Source: a virus
DNA length: 55,735 bases
Virus record (IMG/VR): IMGVR_UViG_3300028790_000007
Location: 1 to 55,735 of that record
Reading direction: 5' to 3' (one strand)
The notes under the pieces: generated by a model
Told to the model about the DNA's origin: nothing
Database searches by the model: none
What the model saw: only the letters and a program-made list of their open reading frames with translations
Part shown: positions 8,309 to 16,853 of the stretch, piece after piece
How the letters are laid out: each line of letters begins with the position of its first letter
How positions within the stretch are numbered: the first letter of the stretch is position 1
Made by a program: the position numbers and the translations under genes

Positions 8309-8337
8309 CGGGGGGCTCCTTCTGGCGTGGTGTCGTG

Positions 8338-8378
8338 CTGTCCCCCGTATTATGCACACACCTAACGTGGAAAGTCGA
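8338..8378 (-). promoter_or_regulatory. repeated phage promoter, copy c
   Basis: Minus strand: -35-like TCGACT (8378-8373), an 18-base spacer, TGTGTGCATAAT (-10 at 8354-8349), then GGGGGACAG. It drives the gene starting at 8308. Confidence 0.8.
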
Positions 8379-8410
8379 GGAGGTGTCCAGCGCGGCGCGG
8401 CGCGGCGTGT

Positions 8411-9856
8411 CTATCTCCCCCGGACGGGTGTCAGCGGCGGCGCCGCGTACCGCCGGGACAGCTCCACCAGGTCGCCGTCGGAGGCGTAGGCGAAGCGGGC
8501 CCGCACCGGCTCCGGGGAGTCCTCCAGCACCACGTAGCCGATGCCCGGCGAGGCGGTGGGGATGCGGTCGGTGACGGCGCCGCGGTCGCGGGCGCCCTTC
8601 CCCAGCACCATGTCGGCCATGCCCGGTTCGGCGGTGCGCAACGCAATCCGGCCGGGGAACAGGTCCCGCATGCCGACGGTCTCCTTCCGCACATCCTGGG
8701 AGGCGGCGACGACGGCGACACCGGGCGCCCGGCCCTGGGAGAGGAGGAGGGACAGGGCGTCGGCGGCCCGTTTCCGCAGGGCGGGGTCGGTGATGTAGGC
8801 GGTGAGGGCGGCCAGCTCGTCCACGACGACCACGGTCAGCGGATCGTCCGGGGTGGGGACATGGACCCGTAGCCCGGCGGCGCGGAGTCGGGCGGCCCGC
8901 AACTGCATGCCGCGCACCGCATCCTCCAGCAAGACGACCAGCGGTGTCTGCCACGCCTCATCGGCGGATGGCTCACCCCAGACGAGGCGGGTGAACAGGT
9001 CGGCGGCGGCGCCCAGCTCCATGCCGCCCTTCGGGTCGGCACCCCACACGCGCACGGCGCCGGTGTGGATGAGGGGGGCGATGCCGCCGAGGAGGGACCA
9101 CAGCACGGAGCCCTTCCCGGAGCCGGTCTCGCCTCCGATCAGCCAGTGGGTGGCTCCGCGGCCGGGCCGCCACAGCGGCAGCGTCAGCACATCCCCGTCC
9201 TCGCGGCGGCCGACGGGGATAGCGGCGAGATCCACGGCGGTCACGGCGGGGAGCGGTAGGGGGCGGCGCAGCGGGTCGGCGGTGATGCACCGCAGGATCA
9301 GTTCGCGGTCGCGGCGGCCGGTGGTGGGGCGGGTGTCGAGGAGTCCGAAGGTGGTGCGGAGGGCGGGGGCGGCCGCGGTCCAGTGTTCGATGGTTTGGCC
9401 GGGGGCGAGGCGGATCGTGAGCAGGTCCACGTCGGGACCGCTTCGGATAGAGCGGAGGACGGGCATGGTGGCGGGGCGGTCCTCGGCGGCGAGGCCGGTG
9501 CGGACCATGAGGGGCTCCCACCAGCGGCCGTAGACGGTGCGGCGGCGCCAGGCGGCGCGCAGCGGCCACCACACCCAGCGGCGGAACGAGGCGGGGTGCA
9601 GCAGCAGCCAGGCGGTCAGGGCGACAACGGTGAGGGCGTGCGGCCACGCCCCCCAGTAGTGCCACAGCAGGAGGTGGGCCGCGAGCGCCGCGAGTAGCCG
9701 CAGGTGACGTGCGCACCACACGGTGAGGGCGAGGGCCCGGCGGAGCAGCCACAGCAGCAGGAGGAGCTTCCAGCGGCGCGCGGCGGCGTCCACCGTGCGG
9801 GCCTCGCGGAGCGGGCCACGCAGCGGCGGCCCCATCGTCTTCCGCAGCACCCCCAC
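8411..9856 (-). CDS. FtsK/SpoIIIE-like DNA translocase with membrane anchor
   Basis: A 481-residue protein. Residues about 31-87 form two or three hydrophobic segments in an Arg-rich setting, so it is probably membrane anchored. The Walker A is GGETGSGKGS (241-250) and the Walker B VVVVDEL (342-348), followed by a ...LLSQGRAPGVAVVAASQ sensor-like region, as in FtsK/SpoIIIE/TraB motors. Relatives move double-stranded DNA through septa or between mycelia (Streptomyces Tra). In a phage it could move DNA at entry or within hyphae, but this is inference. The start chosen is GTG 9856, seven bases after a TACTGT -10 box with no ribosome site (leaderless). ATG 9835 is an alternative. It lies between the protease and capsid genes. 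Confidence 0.8.
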   Translation of the reverse strand: MGVLRKTMGPPLRGPLREARTVDAAARRWKLLLLLWLLRRALALTVWCARHLRLLAALAAHLLLWHYWGAWPHALTVVALTAWLLLHPASFRRWVWWPLRAAWRRRTVYGRWWEPLMVRTGLAAEDRPATMPVLRSIRSGPDVDLLTIRLAPGQTIEHWTAAAPALRTTFGLLDTRPTTGRRDRELILRCITADPLRRPLPLPAVTAVDLAAIPVGRREDGDVLTLPLWRPGRGATHWLIGGETGSGKGSVLWSLLGGIAPLIHTGAVRVWGADPKGGMELGAAADLFTRLVWGEPSADEAWQTPLVVLLEDAVRGMQLRAARLRAAGLRVHVPTPDDPLTVVVVDELAALTAYITDPALRKRAADALSLLLSQGRAPGVAVVAASQDVRKETVGMRDLFPGRIALRTAEPGMADMVLGKGARDRGAVTDRIPTASPGIGYVVLEDSPEPVRARFAYASDGDLVELSRRYAAPPLTPVRGR

Positions 9857-9877
9857 AGGGGGGACAGTAGCGGGGGG
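9857..9877 (-). promoter_or_regulatory. leaderless promoter of the FtsK-like gene
   Basis: Minus strand: AACCCCCCGC, then TACTGT (9869-9864), then 7 bases, then GTG 9856. It matches the CCCCCC + TANNNT + 6-7 nt + start pattern seen at several other genes, and it overlaps the last codons of the protease gene. Confidence 0.65.
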
Positions 9878-9878
9878 T

Positions 9879-11366
9879 TCAGCTCCGGGGGCGGGTGAGG
9901 CGCTGCAACGAGGACCGGGCGGCGGAGGCGAGAACGGGACGCAGGGCCCGGTTGATGGCGGCTTCGACGGCGGCGGCGTCGGTGCCGCCGTGCCGGGCGC
10001 GGCGGGCCAGCGGCGCCGATCCGGCGGCGACGAGGGCGCGCGCTCCGGAGGCGGCGATGTGGGCCTTGGCGCCGATGTTGAAGCCTGGGGTGTTGACGGA
10101 GAGGGCGGCGACGAGCCGCACGTTGCGGTCACCGGGGTTGGCCCGCCAGTCCCCGGAGAGGGGATGGGAGGCGAAGTCCTCGATCTGCGCGCGGGTCAGC
10201 ATCGGGGAGAACGCCCCGGCGAACCAGACGCCGAAGTCGTCCTCCCCGGCGCGGCACTTCACGTAGGCGGTGCCCGCGTTGTCGTAGTGGGCGAGGGCGG
10301 GCGCCACCCCGGCGTTCATGTTCATCAGGTGCCCACCGCCGAAGGTGAGGAGGCCGCAGGACAGCTCCTCTCCTTCCTCGGTCATGACGGCGCCCTGCGA
10401 CAGGAACGTGCGGTACCCGGCGTCGCCGAGGCGCGGCGCCTCCACGTAGCGGTCCTGTACCCCGGAGTGCGGCACCCCCCATTCGGCGATGTAGCCCCAC
10501 ACCTGCCCGGTGGGGGTGCCGTCGGGGCGGCGGCCGACGTACACATGCCGGGACGGGTTGAGCTGCTCCACCCGCTCGAACCAGGCGCGGGGCGGGGCGA
10601 CGGGGGAGATGCCGGTGGGCTCCTGCGGGACGGGGGAGGAGGCGATGAGGGTGAGGGCGCGGGCCGACTCGACCGGCGGCAGCTCCTCGTCGGTGAGGGG
10701 CTCCTCCTCCGCCAGTTCGATGTAGGCGCCGGGGAACGCGGCGAACGGGCAGATGGTGGCCTGGCCGATGGAGCCCTGCGTGATCCGCATCCGCACCTTC
10801 TCGGGGAAGCCGTCCTCGTCCTCCTCCAGGACTTCGATGTCGGCTTCGACCTCGCCCATGTCCACGGACACGCCGCGCAGCGATTTGCTGCGCACGTAGT
10901 CGAGGGTGGCCTGCGAGCCGGGCTGGTCGGCGTTGGGGATCAGCCAGCCCTCCGCGGACCACGCCCACACGCCGTCCCCGAACGGCTGCCCGGTTTCCCG
11001 GTTGATGACGGCGGAGGCGTCGTACCGTTCCATGCGGTCGATGCGCCCGGCGACGAGGGCGGCGTCATGTCCCCAGCCGCCGTCCGGGTTGCGGACCATC
11101 GCCATGAGGGACTGCGGCAGGTCGCGGCGGCCGAGAGAGCCTGCCTCGATGAGGCGGCCGTCGGAGGTCTCCCAGCCCTCCAGCACGAAGATGGGCATGC
11201 GCCACCGCACCCCGCCCTCCGGGTCGGGCAGGTCCGTGTCGTCCAGGGGGGTGCGTTCGGCGGGCGGCGGGGCCTGCGGCTCCTCCTCCACGACGGGGGC
11301 GGTGGCGATGAGCGCCAGAAGGTTGCCGTCGTCGGCCCAGCGGGCGTACAGGGTGGGTCGCTTCAC
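9879..11366 (-). CDS. capsid maturation protease (putative)
   Basis: A 495-residue protein starting at GTG 11366 behind GAGGAGACACCC. The middle contains SKSLRGVSVDMGEVEADIEV, resembling the conserved core of actinophage prohead proteases, and QGSIGQATICPFAAFPGAY farther on. The C-terminal half (residues 260-495) is an additional domain, about 200 residues more than a minimal protease. It directly follows the portal gene (17 bases away), the normal place for a prohead protease. It would cleave the N-terminal scaffold part of the capsid protein. The catalytic residues are not certain from reading alone. Confidence 0.6.
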   Translation of the reverse strand: MKRPTLYARWADDGNLLALIATAPVVEEEPQAPPPAERTPLDDTDLPDPEGGVRWRMPIFVLEGWETSDGRLIEAGSLGRRDLPQSLMAMVRNPDGGWGHDAALVAGRIDRMERYDASAVINRETGQPFGDGVWAWSAEGWLIPNADQPGSQATLDYVRSKSLRGVSVDMGEVEADIEVLEEDEDGFPEKVRMRITQGSIGQATICPFAAFPGAYIELAEEEPLTDEELPPVESARALTLIASSPVPQEPTGISPVAPPRAWFERVEQLNPSRHVYVGRRPDGTPTGQVWGYIAEWGVPHSGVQDRYVEAPRLGDAGYRTFLSQGAVMTEEGEELSCGLLTFGGGHLMNMNAGVAPALAHYDNAGTAYVKCRAGEDDFGVWFAGAFSPMLTRAQIEDFASHPLSGDWRANPGDRNVRLVAALSVNTPGFNIGAKAHIAASGARALVAAGSAPLARRARHGGTDAAAVEAAINRALRPVLASAARSSLQRLTRPRS

Positions 11367-11382
11367 GGGTGTCTCCTCGGTG

Positions 11383-14300
11383 TCACACGTCGGGGATGCG
11401 GTTGATGAGGGCCTTGAGGGCGTTGAGCCGTCGGCGGGCGGTGGCCTTCTGCTCCCGGTCCATGTAGTTGGAGTAGGCCAGCTCGTCCTCGTAGATGCTG
11501 GCGCGGTCCTGGAGGGTCCGGCGGGCGGTGTGGGCGTCGCTGATGTAGATCTCGCCGTCGCGGATGCCCAGGCCGTGCGCCTCCCCCGAGTCCTCCATGA
11601 CCTCCATGGAGTAGCGCACCTCATCGAGGATCTCGGGGGTGGGTTTGCGGCCGCCCACGCGGGTCAGTTCCCGCTCCGGCGCCGCGGGCACGCCGGGGGC
11701 GGGCGGCGGGGGCTGCTCGCGGGCCCGTTTCGCAGCGGACGCCTCGCAGCGGCGGCAGGTGGCTTTGACGGGGTCGTCGCCGGGCCCGATGTAGGTGTTA
11801 CGCGGGGTCTCCGAGTTGCACAGCGATCTCCAGGCGTGGTGGTTGTCCTCGTCAATCTCCACGAAGTGGGTTTTCTCGCCGGTGATGGTGCGGGTGACGA
11901 GAAGCGGGATGCGCTGGCCGAGGAGGTCGGCCCGGTCGCGGGCCTCATCGATGCGGGTCAGTTCGATCACCCGGTTCGCGGCTCTCACCTGGTCGAAGGT
12001 GCCCGCGGTGGCGGTGGCGGCGGTCTGTTCGGCGGCGCGCCGTTCCAGGGCGGAGCGGGTCCGCGCGGAGTCCTCGGCGAGGGCGGTGGGCGGGGCGACG
12101 GGTTCGGCGGCGACGGGGCGCCTCAGGTCGGGCATCCGGTTGTCGTGGGAACTGATCCGCGGGTCCACGGTGGCGGTCCAGCCGGGAACGAGCTGGTCGG
12201 GCTTCTGCTCCCGGTAGGCGGCGCGGCCCAGCTCGTCCAGTTCGGCGCGGGCGCGGGCGCCGTCGGAGTAGATGGGCATGTAGTCGCAGTGGCAGCCCTT
12301 GTGGTCGCCGGGCGCCATGCTGCGGCCGATCCAGTTGGCCTCCGTGGGGGTGGCGAGCACCGGGTCATCCCAGGAGGTGAATACCTGGCCGTCGAGGTCG
12401 CGGTGCGGCTTGAAGGGGCGGGAGGAGATGCCGTACGCCCACTCATTCTCGTGGGCGACCACGTTGCGGTCGGCGAGGAACGTCTGGAGGAGGCGACCGG
12501 AGGTGAGGCCGGACAGCGGGGGGAGGCCGGTGGCGTCGGAGGCGAGACCTCCGGCGACGGCGAGGGCGGAGCGCAGCACACCGGGAGGGACGCGGGTCGC
12601 GGGCACCTCACCGCGGTCGGGCAGGCTCAGGTCGGGTTCGTAGAGGGCGCCCTCCGCGACGGTCAGCAGCTCCCCTTCGAGGGCGGGCCAGGACAGCTCC
12701 ACGGCGTCGGCGAAGGTGTCGCGGAGGGAGGCGACGGCCCGCATCACGGTCGGGTCGTCGCGGCGCAGCCCGGTCAGTTCGGCGGCCGTGTCCATTGCCT
12801 CCTCGGCGGCGGCCAGCGTCCACTCGGTGTACTGGCCGCGGAACCGTTCGAATGCCTCCGCGAGTAGCTCCTGCTCCTCGGCGCCGAGGGCGGCGACGAG
12901 GGTGCGGCCCATGACGGCGGCCACCCGTTCACCGGGCACCCCGGCGGAGGCGGTGCGGGCCTCCGGGTTGCCGTTGGCTTTGGAGCGGAGCCGGTTCCCA
13001 GCCCGTTCGAGGGCCCGGTTGAGGGCGGCGTCGGCGGCGGTGGTGAGGCGTTCCCGGAGCTGCCGATCAATGTCGAGGAGGCGGCGGGATAGGCGGCGGG
13101 ACCGGTCGGTGACGGGGGCGGGCGGGTCGGGGGCGGCGGCGGTGATCGCGGGCTGCTCGTTGCCGACGGTGCCGGGCGGCCCGGCGGGGGTGGCGCCGGG
13201 CACGATGCCGGTGTGCGGCAGGTCGAGGCCGAGGGCGGCGCCGACGCTGTCCGGTTCGTATCCGGCGCGCAGCAGGTTCCCGGCGATCACCGCCACCTGG
13301 GCGAGGAGGGCGGCGGACATGCCGGTGGTGCCGATGGCCTCGTCGGGGGCGGCCTGCGCCTCCTCGGGGGCGTCGGACTCGTCGAAGCCGAGGATGCGGC
13401 GGTGGGCTTTGCCGGAGATGGTGCCGCGGTCGTAGGCGTTGTTGGCGGCTTCCCGCTGGTCGGGGGGGGTGACGAGGGAGGCGGCGTCGTAGCCGATGAC
13501 GACGCGCTCGATCTGCTCGGTGGTCCAGGATGCGACACCCAGGTCCACGGCTGTCTGCAGCCGGGACCGCATGTAAGCGAGGGTGAGGGCCTCGCAGCCG
13601 TTGATGGTGATGGGCTCCTGGTGGTGCTTGAAGGTGTCGGAGTCCACCTGCCACACGTTCCAGTGGTTCACGTCGGCGTAGCCGGTGATGACCTCGGGGG
13701 GCACGTCGAGGCCGATGCCGAGGCGGGCCAGCAGCCGGGTTTCGAGGGCGGCCAGCTTCTCGTCCATCGGCCGGTCGACGGTGAGGTGCCGGATTTTGTC
13801 GAGGTATTCGGCGGGGCCGCGGAGGACACCGGGGACGACGGAGGCGGCGGAGCCGTCCTGGGAGAGGGGGGTGATGAGCTGGGTGGTGAGGTCGGCCTGG
13901 AACTCGTCGGCTTCCTCGTCGGCCTCGTCGTCGGTGTTGGGCGGGGGGGACAGCTCGTCGGGGACGAGCATGAAGCCGTTTCCGGCGGCGCGGGACCGCA
14001 GGGCGGCGTCGGTGGCGCGCTCGATCAGCAGCAGCCGTTCGCAGACTCCGGCGAGGGATCGCATCGGGGAGGACGGTTCCGCTGACCATTGGGTGTCGGC
14101 GGTCCACATGCGGTGCACGGTGGTGTAGGCCGGGTCGAGGTCTTGGGCCTCGGAGTCCTTGCCCTCCCCGGTGACCAGCCGGTAGTAGCCGGGCGGCCCG
14201 TCCGGGTCCATGGTGGGCAGGCGGCCGTCCTGGAATCTGACTTCGGACTTGGAGTAGATGCCCCACGATTCGCGGTCGCTGTCCGGGTCGTAGGTGCCGA

Positions 14301-14799
14301 CCAGCCACGCCTCCCCGGCGAGCTCGAAGTTGGCGACGAGGGGGGCGAGGATCGCGGACCCACCGCCGGAGGGGGCGGAGCCAGTGAGGACAGCGAGGGC
14401 ATCGCGGGCGGCCTCCACGAGGTCCTCGGGGAGGGCGTCGGGGTCGCGGGTGACGGTGGTGCCGTCCTCGGAGCGGATCAGGCCGTAGTCCTCGTCCAGC
14501 TCCACCACCTGGTCGGCGCCGCGGGGCCGGTCGGCGGCGGTGAGGCGGATGTGCGCCGAGTTGTGGGCGAGGAAGCGGATGACGTAGCCGACCTCCGGGA
14601 GGGCCCGCTCGTACACGAAGGCGGCGTCCTGCCAGGCGCGGGTGCGGCTGCCCTTGGCGATCTTGGCGCCCAGTTCGGGGGTGATCTGGCGGGCGGCGGC
14701 GGTGAGGGTTTTGGTGCGGGCGAACACGGCCGCCGTCAGTGTCGGGGGGGCCTCGGGGGCGGGCGGGCGGAACAGGTCGAGGAGCTTGGGTCGGGCCAC
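11383..14799 (-). CDS. portal protein fused to a MuF-like head domain
   Basis: A 1138-residue protein starting at GTG 14799 behind GGAGTGACCC. Residues about 1-520 look like a portal (ARTKTLTAAARQITPELGAK, later a TWQVDSDTFKHHQEPITING-like region). Residues about 750-900 hold a MuF-type segment ending in GDHKGCHCDYMPIY, the typical His/Cys cluster of MuF minor head proteins. The last 240 residues add a Cys site (CNSE...CRRCEAS) and a helical tail. Portals are usually about 500 residues and MuF a separate gene, so this is a natural fusion. It forms the DNA channel of the head and probably carries a head-internal domain. Confidence 0.8.
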   Translation of the reverse strand: MARPKLLDLFRPPAPEAPPTLTAAVFARTKTLTAAARQITPELGAKIAKGSRTRAWQDAAFVYERALPEVGYVIRFLAHNSAHIRLTAADRPRGADQVVELDEDYGLIRSEDGTTVTRDPDALPEDLVEAARDALAVLTGSAPSGGGSAILAPLVANFELAGEAWLVGTYDPDSDRESWGIYSKSEVRFQDGRLPTMDPDGPPGYYRLVTGEGKDSEAQDLDPAYTTVHRMWTADTQWSAEPSSPMRSLAGVCERLLLIERATDAALRSRAAGNGFMLVPDELSPPPNTDDEADEEADEFQADLTTQLITPLSQDGSAASVVPGVLRGPAEYLDKIRHLTVDRPMDEKLAALETRLLARLGIGLDVPPEVITGYADVNHWNVWQVDSDTFKHHQEPITINGCEALTLAYMRSRLQTAVDLGVASWTTEQIERVVIGYDAASLVTPPDQREAANNAYDRGTISGKAHRRILGFDESDAPEEAQAAPDEAIGTTGMSAALLAQVAVIAGNLLRAGYEPDSVGAALGLDLPHTGIVPGATPAGPPGTVGNEQPAITAAAPDPPAPVTDRSRRLSRRLLDIDRQLRERLTTAADAALNRALERAGNRLRSKANGNPEARTASAGVPGERVAAVMGRTLVAALGAEEQELLAEAFERFRGQYTEWTLAAAEEAMDTAAELTGLRRDDPTVMRAVASLRDTFADAVELSWPALEGELLTVAEGALYEPDLSLPDRGEVPATRVPPGVLRSALAVAGGLASDATGLPPLSGLTSGRLLQTFLADRNVVAHENEWAYGISSRPFKPHRDLDGQVFTSWDDPVLATPTEANWIGRSMAPGDHKGCHCDYMPIYSDGARARAELDELGRAAYREQKPDQLVPGWTATVDPRISSHDNRMPDLRRPVAAEPVAPPTALAEDSARTRSALERRAAEQTAATATAGTFDQVRAANRVIELTRIDEARDRADLLGQRIPLLVTRTITGEKTHFVEIDEDNHHAWRSLCNSETPRNTYIGPGDDPVKATCRRCEASAAKRAREQPPPPAPGVPAAPERELTRVGGRKPTPEILDEVRYSMEVMEDSGEAHGLGIRDGEIYISDAHTARRTLQDRASIYEDELAYSNYMDREQKATARRRLNALKALINRIPDV

Positions 14800-14802
14800 G
14801 GG

Positions 14803-15102
14803 TCACTCCGCCGATGCGAGGAGGCCGGTCACGGATGACCAGGCGAGGGCGGCTCCGGCGGCCGCTGCGACGGTCGGGGCGGCGACGGTGAGGGCGGCCC
14901 ATCCGGCGCCAGCCCACATGGACACGCACCAGGGGCAGGTGACGAAGTAGGCCAGGCGGCCCTCCGGGTCGGTCTGCTCCACCCGCTCCCGCCACGGCCG
15001 GGTCACCTCGTCGGTGGTGATGAGCCGGGTGATGCGGTGGGTGGCGAGGGCGCCGAGGACGAGGACTGCCGGGTCGCGGAGCGAGGACAGCCGGGCACCC
15101 AT
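14803..15102 (-). CDS. DUF1360-like membrane protein
   Basis: A 99-residue protein with the pattern LATHRITRLITTDEVTRPW near residue 20, then VTCPWCVSMWAGAGW and a hydrophobic C-terminal helix pair. These are features I know from DUF1360 proteins, which occur in actinobacterial phages and hosts. It is membrane associated and of unknown function. The start is ATG 15102. There is no ribosome site, but a TAGCGT -10 lies eight bases upstream, so it may be leaderless. It is located directly before the portal gene (stop 3 bases upstream of the GTG). Confidence 0.7.
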   Translation of the reverse strand: MGARLSSLRDPAVLVLGALATHRITRLITTDEVTRPWRERVEQTDPEGRLAYFVTCPWCVSMWAGAGWAALTVAAPTVAAAAGAALAWSSVTGLLASAE

Positions 15103-15110
15103 AGGTGGGG

Positions 15111-15116
15111 ACGCTA
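15111..15116 (-). promoter_or_regulatory. possible leaderless -10 box
   Basis: TAGCGT on the minus strand, 8 bases before ATG 15102, which has no ribosome site. This copy lacks the CCCCCC tract and is a weaker match to the family. Confidence 0.35.
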
Positions 15117-15127
15117 CCGGCGGACGG

Positions 15128-15529
15128 TCAGGAGGCGCGGTGGGTTGCGGGCCGCCCGGCGGTGCGGGGGAGGGGAACGGGCTGGGATGGGTGGCGGGCG
15201 GCGCGTAGGGGGGCGGTGTCCACGCAGGTGCAGCGGACGAGGGCGTGGAGGCGGCGGACCTCCTGCCGTAGCCAGTCCACCTCGGCGCGGAGGGCGGTGA
15301 CGCGCCCTTCCTCCTCCTCCCGTTCGATGCGGCGGCGTTCCGCGCGCAGGGCGGCCTCGTGGCGGAGCTGCCGGACCTCGCGGTCACCCCACCACTTGGC
15401 GACCTTCGTGGCGGGTCCGACGAGGCCGGTGACGCGCTCCACGACGACACCGACGGCGCCGAGGGCGAGGAGGCCGGACGCCAGCCACGGCACGCTCGTC
15501 GCGTACTCCATCAGGTCGGCCTCGGTCAC
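15128..15529 (-). CDS. single-span membrane protein with coiled coil
   Basis: A 133-residue protein. Residues about 12-32 form one membrane helix (WLASGLLALGAVGVVVERVT). Residues 50-90 are a charged coiled coil (RAERRRIEREEEEGRVTALR), then a basic tail. This layout resembles some holin/antiholin or spanin-like lysis proteins and also membrane adaptor proteins. The endolysin gene is far away (46268), so a lysis role is only a guess. The start GTG 15529 lies 6 bases after TAGCGT and has no ribosome site, suggesting a leaderless transcript. Confidence 0.65.
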   Translation of the reverse strand: MTEADLMEYATSVPWLASGLLALGAVGVVVERVTGLVGPATKVAKWWGDREVRQLRHEAALRAERRRIEREEEEGRVTALRAEVDWLRQEVRRLHALVRCTCVDTAPLRAARHPSQPVPLPRTAGRPATHRAS

Positions 15530-15535
15530 CGGATG

Positions 15536-15541
15536 ACGCTA
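15536..15541 (-). promoter_or_regulatory. leaderless -10 box
   Basis: TAGCGT on the minus strand with 6 bases to GTG 15529. It is identical to the box before ATG 15102. Confidence 0.5.
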
Positions 15542-15615
15542 TCCGGCCGGACCTGTTCCGCCGGGGCGGACAGTCGGGCAACAGTCGCCAGGGTTCCGCT
15601 GTCCGGTAGGCAGGT

Positions 15616-15945
15616 TCAGCCGGTGCCCTTGCGGTAGGGCCGCCACGGTGTCCAGCCCTTCAGCCGGTTGCCGCAGCCGCAGCCGCGCTGCCCCTCCACG
15701 ATGAGGGAGGAGCCGTCACCGAGGACGAGGGCGGTGGGGCGGCTGCGGGGGGCGTTGAGCGGGGGCACCTCGGAGGCGGCCGCGTCGTAGGCGAACGCGG
15801 CGGCGGGGGTACCGGGTGTGGTCCACACGTAGACGCGGGAGCGGGTGATGACGGCGCGGGCGGAGCGAAGAGTGGAGGGGCCGAAGCGGACGACGGCGGG
15901 GAACACGTCGCGGATCACGACGGCGTCCGGCTCGGGCCAGTCCAT
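15616..15945 (-). CDS. hypothetical protein with CGCG motif
   Basis: A 109-residue beta-rich protein starting at ATG 15945, which overlaps the previous stop (TGATG). The C terminus carries GQRGCGCGNRLKGW, a pattern common in small Streptomyces phage and host proteins. It is the last gene of a run of short overlapping genes at 15616-17918. Bases 15542-15615 downstream show no gene. Confidence 0.6.
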   Translation of the reverse strand: MDWPEPDAVVIRDVFPAVVRFGPSTLRSARAVITRSRVYVWTTPGTPAAAFAYDAAASEVPPLNAPRSRPTALVLGDGSSLIVEGQRGCGCGNRLKGWTPWRPYRKGTG

Positions 15946-16157
15946 CAGCGCACCGTACCGGCGGACGCCTCGGCGGCCTCTGCGATGGTGGGCTCGGGCA
16001 GCACCTCCCACACGTCCACGGTGGCGCCGAGGTCCTGCCAGCGGGTGATGCAGCGGTCGAGGCCGGGGCGGGTCTTCGCGGAGGCGTTGCCGATGAAGTG
16101 GCGGAGGCCGGGGCCGAGGGGGATGAAGGCGACAGCGCGCCACGGCCGGGCGCTCAT
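15945..16157 (-). CDS. small hypothetical protein
   Basis: A 70-residue protein starting at ATG 16157, in an ATGA overlap with the gene before it. It contains LGPGLRHFIGNASAKTRPGL and ends with an acidic/Ala region. No recognised family. Its place in an overlapping operon supports that it is coding. Confidence 0.55.
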   Translation of the reverse strand: MSARPWRAVAFIPLGPGLRHFIGNASAKTRPGLDRCITRWQDLGATVDVWEVLPEPTIAEAAEASAGTVR

Positions 16158-16366
16158 CTGTCCTCCTGAGCGCGTCTCTGTAGTCGGCGGAGCCTGGCCT
16201 GGCCCTCTGCCCTCCGGGCGTCGTCTGCGGCGCGCTCAGCGGGCGACAGGGCCGCCAGGCGGGCCTGCTCCTGCTGCGCGGCGAGGTCCGCGAGGGTATC
16301 TACGGCGGACAGCTCCTCCGCGGTGAGGGGGGCCCGGCCGCAGACGCGGATGCCGCCGGGGGTCAC
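16154..16366 (-). CDS. small helical hypothetical protein
   Basis: A 70-residue protein starting at GTG 16366, chosen because AGGAG lies seven bases before it. GTG 16381, which overlaps the previous stop, is possible and adds five residues. The C-terminal half is a highly charged helix (AERAADDARRAEGQARLRRL). No family recognised. Confidence 0.5.
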   Translation of the reverse strand: MTPGGIRVCGRAPLTAEELSAVDTLADLAAQQEQARLAALSPAERAADDARRAEGQARLRRLQRRAQEDR

Positions 16367-16377
16367 CTGCACGCTCC

Positions 16378-16563
16378 TCACAGCTCCGGCACCTCCTCCA
16401 GGGGGATGGAGTCCGCGCGGTGCTCGGCGTGGCTGGGGCACAGACGCAGCCAGCGGCCCGTCTGGCCGAGGGGGGCGGCCTCGGTGGCGGTAGCGAGGCA
16501 GTCCCCGGCGGGGTTGGTCTTGGACGGCTCCACCGCCGGGTACTGGCACAGGGGGCAGGTCAC
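16378..16563 (-). CDS. zinc-ribbon small protein
   Basis: A 61-residue protein starting at GTG 16563 (GTGA overlap). It has CPLCQ at residue 3 and CLATATEA..LCPSH later, a four-ligand arrangement typical of zinc ribbons. It probably binds nucleic acid or stabilises a complex. The function is unknown. Confidence 0.6.
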   Translation of the reverse strand: MTCPLCQYPAVEPSKTNPAGDCLATATEAAPLGQTGRWLRLCPSHAEHRADSIPLEEVPEL

Positions 16564-16853
16564 CGGTGCCCCCGGTCTCCGCGGCAGCGGCGGTACAGGA
16601 GCTGTGGGGACAGCTCCTCTTCGCAGCGGTAGCAGCCGGGCGCCAGGCTCATCATGTTCTCAGCATCCAGCATGGGGGTGACGGGCTGCCCGGTGGCGAG
16701 GGCGCGGGCAGTGTCCTCGGTGATGGCGTAGGCGACGGCCACCATCCACACGTGCTCGCCGAGGCGCTCCGCCCGGTCCATCCGCTCATCGAGGGCGCGG
16801 TGGGCGGCGGCGATCTGGGTGGGGCCGACGTGGCGGCCGTCTGTGGCGGTCAC
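16560..16853 (-). CDS. hypothetical protein with CYRCE motif
   Basis: A 97-residue protein starting at GTG 16853, which overlaps the TGA of the gene before. The first 60 residues are helical (AAAHRALDERMDRAERLGEH). The C-terminal part has GCYRCEEELS, a half zinc site. Part of the same overlapping operon. No family recognised. Confidence 0.6.
   Translation of the reverse strand: MTATDGRHVGPTQIAAAHRALDERMDRAERLGEHVWMVAVAYAITEDTARALATGQPVTPMLDAENMMSLAPGCYRCEEELSPQLLYRRCRGDRGHR

Noticed and set aside
13940-13960. GGGGGGGGACAG inside the portal gene as another promoter block
   Set aside because: It lies within coding sequence (Ser-Pro-Pro codons on the minus strand) and lacks a TGTGTGCATAAT box.
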